Shown piece by piece: positions 59,574 to 64,000 of a stretch of DNA of 64,000 bases. A program made the translations under genes and the position numbers. The notes under the pieces are model-generated. The model did no database searches and was not told the origin of the DNA. It worked only from the letters and a program-made list of their open reading frames with translations. The DNA is taken from the NCBI RefSeq assembly GCF_019704315.1, contig NZ_AP024597.1:1798001-1862000 (forward strand), in the 5' to 3' direction. The DNA comes from Stygiolobus caldivivus. Lineage in GTDB: Archaea; Thermoproteota; Thermoprotei_A; Sulfolobales; Sulfolobaceae. Position 1 is the first letter of the stretch, and every line of letters starts with the position of its first letter.

Positions 59574-60767
59574 CTAATTACTTTGGTTGCTAATAAATCC
59601 AACAATACCTAAAATCCTTTCTGCTATATCAAGGACAACTCCATCTTCATAAGGAAGTCCGCTAATCATTAGACCTATAGGCAGATTATCTACTTTTTCA
59701 ACAGGTATAGAGATCGAAGGAGCTCCCACTACGTTGAAGATTTCAGTATTACTTATTAGGATATCTCTATATTCTAACTCTTTTCCCACTACATCTGCGA
59801 TCTTTGGCGCAGGAGCTTTTGTGGTAGGTGATATTAATACATCAACTTTACTAAAAATTTTTATGTATTCTCTGATGATAACATTTCTAATTCTCAACGA
59901 TTCTACATATTCATATCCTAGAATACTTTTACCTATTTCTAGTAATTTCTTAACATCCTCCGAGTAATTTTGCTTTTGAATTTCAAACCATCTCTTATGA
60001 TAAGAGTATGCCTCAGATAGAGCTATAGTTTTTCTAACAAAGGAAGCATATTTCCTTATAATCCTATTATCTATCTCTACTATATCATAATAATTAGATA
60101 ATTTATTTACAAATTTTAGTAAAGTTTTCGATGCAATATCATCACCAAATAGAAATAGCCCTATTTTCGGTTTCCTTTTCGCCTGATATACTAATGGAAT
60201 CTTATTATCTAGTACAGAATCCAATATTTTAGATAGAAGTTTTATATCCTTAGTTAAAAATCCTACTGTGTCAAAGGTCCAGCTAAAAGGTATTACTCCT
60301 TCTGTGGAAATTAATCCAGTAGTAGGCTTAAATCCTATCACTCCGCAAAGTGAAGCCGGTATTCTTATCGAACCCCCAGTATCAGTACCTACTCCTATAT
60401 CAGCTAAACCTAAGGCAACAGCTACAGCTGATCCACCACTGGAACCGCCGGAGATCCTCTCGGGATCTATTGGATTTTTTGCGGGACCTATTAACGAGGA
60501 GGTATTAGTAGCACCCATTGCAAATTCATGAGTATTCGTTTTTCCAATTATCTCGCCGCCTTCATTTAATATCTTTTGTACAATATACGCATTAGTCTCG
60601 GGTATATAATGCAAAAATCTAGAACCAGCTGTTGTAGGTAATCCTTTCACATCTATTATATCTTTAATTGCGAACTTTAGTCCGCTTAGTTTCCCCCTTT
60701 CTCTTTCTTTAACTCTTTTTATCGTTATAAAGATATTGTATTTTGAATTTAAGCTTTCTAAACTCAT
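59574..60767 (-). CDS. Amidase (amidase signature family)
   Basis: A 397-residue Ser-Ser-Lys hydrolase. Lys lies in FAIKDIIDVKGLPTTAGS (about 33), the first Ser in RISGGSSGGSAVAVALG (about 108), and the nucleophile Ser in GVGTDTGGSIRIPASLCGVIGFKPT (about 132). GatA-type glutamine amidotransferase activity is less likely, as no gatC/gatB is nearby, so a general amide hydrolase is favoured. It starts at ATG 60767, overlapped by a short upstream ORF. Confidence 0.9.
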   Translation of the reverse strand: MSLESLNSKYNIFITIKRVKERERGKLSGLKFAIKDIIDVKGLPTTAGSRFLHYIPETNAYIVQKILNEGGEIIGKTNTHEFAMGATNTSSLIGPAKNPIDPERISGGSSGGSAVAVALGLADIGVGTDTGGSIRIPASLCGVIGFKPTTGLISTEGVIPFSWTFDTVGFLTKDIKLLSKILDSVLDNKIPLVYQAKRKPKIGLFLFGDDIASKTLLKFVNKLSNYYDIVEIDNRIIRKYASFVRKTIALSEAYSYHKRWFEIQKQNYSEDVKKLLEIGKSILGYEYVESLRIRNVIIREYIKIFSKVDVLISPTTKAPAPKIADVVGKELEYRDILISNTEIFNVVGAPSISIPVEKVDNLPIGLMISGLPYEDGVVLDIAERILGIVGFISNQSN

Positions 60768-60822
60768 CTTCTGTCACACAGAACAATGGTTCTGGTAATT
60801 CAATCTCATCTCTCTTCTCCAT
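60709..60822 (-). CDS. Possible 37-residue leader/short ORF overlapping the amidase start
   Basis: From ATG 60822 the minus strand reads MEKRDEIELPEPLFCVTEDE and continues for 37 codons to a TAA at 60709, overlapping the first 59 bp of the amidase in another frame. A TTTTTTAAAA run about 30 bp upstream could be its promoter. The acidic, coherent peptide suggests a small coupled protein, but chance is not excluded. Confidence 0.3.
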   Translation of the reverse strand: MEKRDEIELPEPLFCVTEDEFRKLKFKIQYLYNDKKS

Positions 60823-61220
60823 TATAATATAAATGTTAGATAAAGACATTTTAAAAAAGTTATGCTGTAAATTTTTCTATTCGGGTCTTTCACGCGTCCT
60901 TTGCGAATTGTAATACTCTCTGTTAAATTAGTACAATTCAGTGTACAAATACTACAGTATACATAAGATCGTCCTTGGTAAACTAACTTATTAACCCATC
61001 ATCCTACACTTTTATACGGTTTTATGTATTAATATCACTTATAGTGTATATTTAATGATTATAATCTCACTCTATTTAGACAAATGAAATTCGCAAAAGA
61101 AATGTAAACCACTCTTCTATTCAAACGAGTTGATAATTTTTATTTTTCATTTTTAATTAATGGAATTATTTAACGGCTAATAGCTAAATATTTATATTGT
61201 TTATACAATTTAGATTTATC
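60823..61220. other. AT-rich intergenic region before acryloyl-CoA reductase
   Basis: About 400 bp with no gene that I can support. TATA-like runs occur near 61010-61030, 61155-61165 and 61190-61200, the last of them (TTTATATTG) 25-30 bp before the reductase ATG and the likely promoter of that gene. Confidence 0.45.
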
Positions 61221-62225
61221 ATGAAGGCTATTGTTGTCCCTGGGAATAAGCAAGGATATAAACTACAAGAAGTACCAGATCCTAGACCTGCTAAGGATGA
61301 AGTAGTAATAAGAGTTGATAGAGCAGCATTATGTTACAGAGATTTACTTCAACTTCAAGGCTTCTATCCAAGAATGAAGTATCCAGTGATCCTTGGCCAT
61401 GAAGTTGTGGGTACGATCGAAGAAGTAGGTGAAAACGTTAAAGGCTTCGAAGTAGGTGACAAAGTAATATCATTATTATATGCTCCAGACGGGACATGTG
61501 AATATTGTAAAATAGGCGAGGAAGCTTATTGTCATCATAGGCTAGGCTACTCAGAGGAACTGGATGGCTTTTTTGCAGAAAAAGCTAAGATAAAAATAAC
61601 GAGTTTGGTAAAAGTGCCAAAAAGTGTATCTGATGATAATGCAGTTCTAGTACCTTGTGTCACTGGAATGATTTATAGAGGAATTAGAAGAGCAGGCGGA
61701 ATAAGAAACGGGGAGTATGTTCTTGTTACCGGTGCAAGCGGTGGAGTAGGAATTCACGCTATTCAAGTAGCAAAAGCACTAGGGGCGAAGGTTATAGGGG
61801 TAACTACCTCTGAAGAAAAAGCAAAAGTAATTAGGCAATATGCGGACTACATAATCGTAGGTAATAAGTTCTCGGAAGAAGCTAAAAAAATAGGTGACGT
61901 AACACTAGTTATAGATACTGTAGGTACGCCAACCTTTGACGAAAGTCTGAAGTCGTTATGGATGGGTGGAAGAATTGTACAAATAGGAAATGTTGATCCT
62001 ACTCAATCCTATAATTTAAGGTTAGGATATGTTATCCTTAAAGATATAAAAATAGTAGGCCATGCGTCAGCAACCAAATACGATGCTGAACAGACTTTAA
62101 AACTTGCTGCTGAAGATAAAATAAAACCGGTTATAGCTGGTACAGTATCTCTAGAAGAAATAGACAAAGGATATCAAATGATAAAAGATAAAAATAAGAT
62201 AGGTAAGGTGTTAGTAAAACCATAA
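61221..62225 (+). CDS. Acryloyl-CoA reductase (NADPH), MDR family
   Basis: Reduces acryloyl-CoA to propionyl-CoA in the 3-hydroxypropionate/4-hydroxybutyrate cycle. The 334-residue chain from ATG 61221 matches, as I recall it, the characterised S. tokodaii enzyme almost throughout (MKAIVVPG...QGYKL). MDR features: LGHEVVG (about 56-62), structural-zinc cysteines in CEYCKIGEEAYC (about 92-103), and NADP loop VTGASGGVGIHAIQVAK (about 166-182). TTG 61197 would only add eight residues. It complements the carboxylase at 4685-8373. Confidence 0.92.
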   Translation: MKAIVVPGNKQGYKLQEVPDPRPAKDEVVIRVDRAALCYRDLLQLQGFYPRMKYPVILGHEVVGTIEEVGENVKGFEVGDKVISLLYAPDGTCEYCKIGEEAYCHHRLGYSEELDGFFAEKAKIKITSLVKVPKSVSDDNAVLVPCVTGMIYRGIRRAGGIRNGEYVLVTGASGGVGIHAIQVAKALGAKVIGVTTSEEKAKVIRQYADYIIVGNKFSEEAKKIGDVTLVIDTVGTPTFDESLKSLWMGGRIVQIGNVDPTQSYNLRLGYVILKDIKIVGHASATKYDAEQTLKLAAEDKIKPVIAGTVSLEEIDKGYQMIKDKNKIGKVLVKP

Positions 62226-62250
62226 ATGGTATTATAAAATATAATTTACT

Positions 62251-62865
62251 GTGAGAATAAAATTTACATCAATAAAAATTCCGTCTAGTCTAATTCCTCA
62301 TAGTAAGAATGAATATGACCAAGTTAAAGAGGTTTCTGAGTATATATATGAGATTATCCAAGGATCAGATACTACGGATATAATTATCGATGATAAATTA
62401 CTTTTTATATACTCTATGTTTACAAGCAAGTTATTAGAGAACGTGGTAGAGAATTCCTTTTTCTACGTTTATGGTCTTAAGGGCCATAAATATTTATCAG
62501 GCGATATGACTACGGTTTTAAGTGAATTAATCACATACTCGACACTGTTTTCCCTCTACGAAGTGAAATTAAACAACATAATCCCGTTTAGAACCGTTAA
62601 GTATCTCGGTACTATAGCAGACGCTGTTATAAACTTAGAGGAAGAAAGAAAGCTGGCTAAGGAATTAGAAACAGAAAATGGCCTATTATTCATAAATATA
62701 AGAGCTTCTATGACTCATAGGTCTTATATTCTAGTAGATAAGATTTGGAAAACTTTACTTAACATTGAACTCGTTAGATACCCAGATAATTATGGATTAA
62801 TTTCTATAATAACACGAGAAAAAGAAAGTATTAAGGAGGCATTTGTATTTATAACTCCCGAGTGA
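62251..62865 (+). CDS. Unknown protein A of a two-gene unit
   Basis: A 204-residue soluble protein, GTG start, about 25 bp after the reductase. It appears alpha/beta with no membrane segment; notable stretches are IIIDDKLLFIYSMFTSKLLENVVENSF (about 45-71), IADAVINLEEERKLAKELE (about 121-139) and a beta pair near the end. I recognise no family. Its TGA overlaps the start of the next gene, so the two proteins are probably partners. Confidence 0.65.
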   Translation: MRIKFTSIKIPSSLIPHSKNEYDQVKEVSEYIYEIIQGSDTTDIIIDDKLLFIYSMFTSKLLENVVENSFFYVYGLKGHKYLSGDMTTVLSELITYSTLFSLYEVKLNNIIPFRTVKYLGTIADAVINLEEERKLAKELETENGLLFINIRASMTHRSYILVDKIWKTLLNIELVRYPDNYGLISIITREKESIKEAFVFITPE

Positions 62866-63368
62866 GGATGATCCACTTGGATTGTAAAAACTTAACAAAA
62901 TCTTTAGTAGAGCTATGGATAGGGAATTCTAAGGAGACAGAGAAATTATCAAAAGAGTGTATGGATTCCTTAAAGGATGAAATACATGAACTTAGAGAGA
63001 AAATAAAACAAATTAAAAGAGAAGTAGAAAGTAATTATTTACTCCCTGAGCTCCTTAGAGATAATGGGATAACGTCTCAAGATTTACTAAAATTAGCCTT
63101 ATATGAATTATCAAGAAGAATGTATATCTTTAGCGGTGCTAACATTAGCAAAGAAAGATCTAATCTAAAATATATGTGGGTAGACCTAGGATTTAAAAAA
63201 ATAATAAAGGCTTTCTGTGAAGATTGTTACGGATATTTATCCGTCCAACTTGACAACGGGTTTATAATAATGGTTGACGGTGTGATTTACGCAGAATTCT
63301 TTAAAACTGATGAAAATAACGCGGTAGACCTGATCTTAGATACTATTAAATCTCGTCGCGGAAAATAA
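62862..63368 (+). CDS. Unknown protein B of a two-gene unit
   Basis: A 168-residue protein. It has a predicted coiled coil CMDSLKDEIHELREKIKQIKREVESN (about 33-58), then a helical part and a C-terminal part with CEDCYG (about 119-124) and beta-rich QLDNGFIIMVDGVIYAEFF. The GTG start overlaps the previous stop (GTGA); ATG 62868 is an alternative. It ends SRRGK about 70 bp before tRNA-Lys. The function is unknown. Confidence 0.65.
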   Translation: MRMIHLDCKNLTKSLVELWIGNSKETEKLSKECMDSLKDEIHELREKIKQIKREVESNYLLPELLRDNGITSQDLLKLALYELSRRMYIFSGANISKERSNLKYMWVDLGFKKIIKAFCEDCYGYLSVQLDNGFIIMVDGVIYAEFFKTDENNAVDLILDTIKSRRGK

Positions 63369-63402
63369 GTGAGCGAATTTGCGTGGATCCAAGAGCGTTT
63401 AC

Positions 63403-63410
63403 TTTTTATA
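63403..63410 (+). promoter_or_regulatory. TATA box of tRNA-Lys
   Basis: TTTTTATA centred about 29 bp before the mature tRNA 5' end at 63436, the expected place for a crenarchaeal tRNA promoter with a short 5' leader. Confidence 0.5.
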
Positions 63411-63434
63411 CTTTATTTTATGTTTGTTTTTTGC

Positions 63435-63529
<95 letters not shown>

Positions 63530-63535
63530 CGCTAT

Positions 63536-63766
63536 TTATTTTCTACTTAAGATCATTATTATCCCCACATATGCTAAATATCCGAAAATGATCAATATTA
63601 TTCCAAAATTTATTACCTTTATAAAGATCGGAGATAAATTAATAGCACCTATATTTATTTTAAAATTAAAAAATATAATAAGAAACGAAAGATAAATTAC
63701 AGATATAGAACCTACCAATAAAAGTAAACCTAATAATTTGACTTTAAGCCCGTAGGTTATATCCAT
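63536..63766 (-). CDS. Small two-helix membrane protein
   Basis: A 76-residue hydrophobic protein with membrane segments at about 8-32 and 48-72 and a basic end (LSRK). It starts inside the 3' end of the epimerase gene (23-bp overlap), so it is probably co-transcribed with it. No family is recognised. It might serve a membrane-bound step of glycan synthesis, but that is only context. Confidence 0.6.
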   Translation of the reverse strand: MDITYGLKVKLLGLLLLVGSISVIYLSFLIIFFNFKINIGAINLSPIFIKVINFGIILIIFGYLAYVGIIMILSRK

Positions 63767-64000
63767 AAATTATATCCCTCGCTGCATATCTCACTGCTTG
63801 TGCGGATGAATATTTAGGAGCCCAGCCCAACCGTTTTATCTTTGTTACATCTAATAACATAAATCTAACATCCCCTTCCCAACCTCTACCATCTCCTCTA
63901 TCTACATACTCATGAACTGGAACTAGGCCCATTTCTTCCTCTATAATCTGAGCTATTTCATTCACTGTTATCCAATCTTCATTACCTATATTAAATGCAT
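63744..64000 (-). CDS. NAD-dependent sugar epimerase/dehydratase, C-terminal part (truncated by window edge)
   Basis: The frame enters from the right edge. The visible part reads [23 protein letters not shown], then [30 protein letters not shown] and a closing helix, the C-terminal substrate-binding pattern of the UDP-glucose 4-epimerase/dTDP-glucose dehydratase family. Rossmann domain and catalytic Tyr/Lys lie outside the window. It probably makes an activated sugar for glycans. Confidence 0.82.
   Translation of the reverse strand, partial: AFNIGNEDWITVNEIAQIIEEEMGLVPVHEYVDRGDGRGWEGDVRFMLLDVTKIKRLGWAPKYSSAQAVRYAARDIIYGYNLRA

Overview
The window is AT-rich, densely coded archaeal chromosome, almost certainly from the order Sulfolobales (Thermoproteota). 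Direct signs are the archaeal genes (MCM with a GINS subunit, an Orc1/Cdc6 initiator, RFC clamp loader, FEN1, Hel308, VAT/Cdc48, CarS, L40e, aEF1B, TIP49), short BHB-type introns in all four tRNA genes, TATA boxes about 26 bp upstream of many start codons (leaderless mRNAs), and genes of the 3-hydroxypropionate/4-hydroxybutyrate CO2-fixation cycle. The acryloyl-CoA reductase at 61221-62225 is very like the Sulfurisphaera tokodaii enzyme as I remember it, so Sulfurisphaera, Stygiolobus, Acidianus or a close relative is likely. Genus is inference.

Layout. 1-1187: Tat secretion genes (tatA, a TatA/B-like gene, start of tatC). 2012-4464: ABC importer with a duplicated permease and no visible binding protein. 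4551-4604: C/D box sRNA. 4685-8373: biotin-dependent acetyl/propionyl-CoA carboxylase. 8345-10616: Hel308 and a small partner ORF. 10814-12644: ribbon-helix-helix protein, PiT phosphate permease, DUF47/PhoU-like protein. 12698-14945: citrate synthase and DUF763. 14982-19077: phosphoesterase, peroxiredoxin, DHH protein, nicotinamidase-like hydrolase, endonuclease V, tyrosine phosphatase. 19255-25643: GlcD-type oxidase, nadM, M61 peptidase, AIM24 protein, proC, TIP49 and a second C/D box sRNA. 25644-29002: NUDIX, nadB, guaA amidotransferase subunit, nadC. 29024-32172: DUF929 protein, a decayed NifX-like pseudogene, an odd ThDP-fold protein, tRNA-Cys. 32239-40552: information-processing genes (L40e, NusA-like, aspS, truD, pth2, aEF1B, vat, fen1).

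40553-46439 is the accessory part: an orphan 548-aa gene in long non-coding flanks carrying three identical palindromes, then a nucleotidyltransferase-like gene and two divergent glycosyltransferases between two intron-bearing tRNA-Leu genes. 46486-59554 is a dense replication/RNA-processing cluster: tmk, clp1 kinase, a possible RNase H-fold protein, a RadB-like ATPase, carS, mcm, gins23, a THUMP protein, cdc6, moaC, rfcL/rfcS and a proteasome beta subunit. 59574-64000: amidase, acryloyl-CoA reductase, two unknown proteins, tRNA-Lys, a small membrane protein and a truncated sugar epimerase.

The carboxylase at 4685-8373 and the acryloyl-CoA reductase at 61221 belong to the same carbon cycle; NadB, NadC and NadM belong to NAD synthesis. 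I see no complete insertion sequence, CRISPR array, rRNA or convincing replication origin. The most unusual observations are apparent ATA start codons (best case fen1), two C/D box sRNAs, a legible but dead NifX-like gene, a ThDP protein without the catalytic Glu, a tRNA-Cys with C33, mosaic codon usage in vat, and the orphan island.
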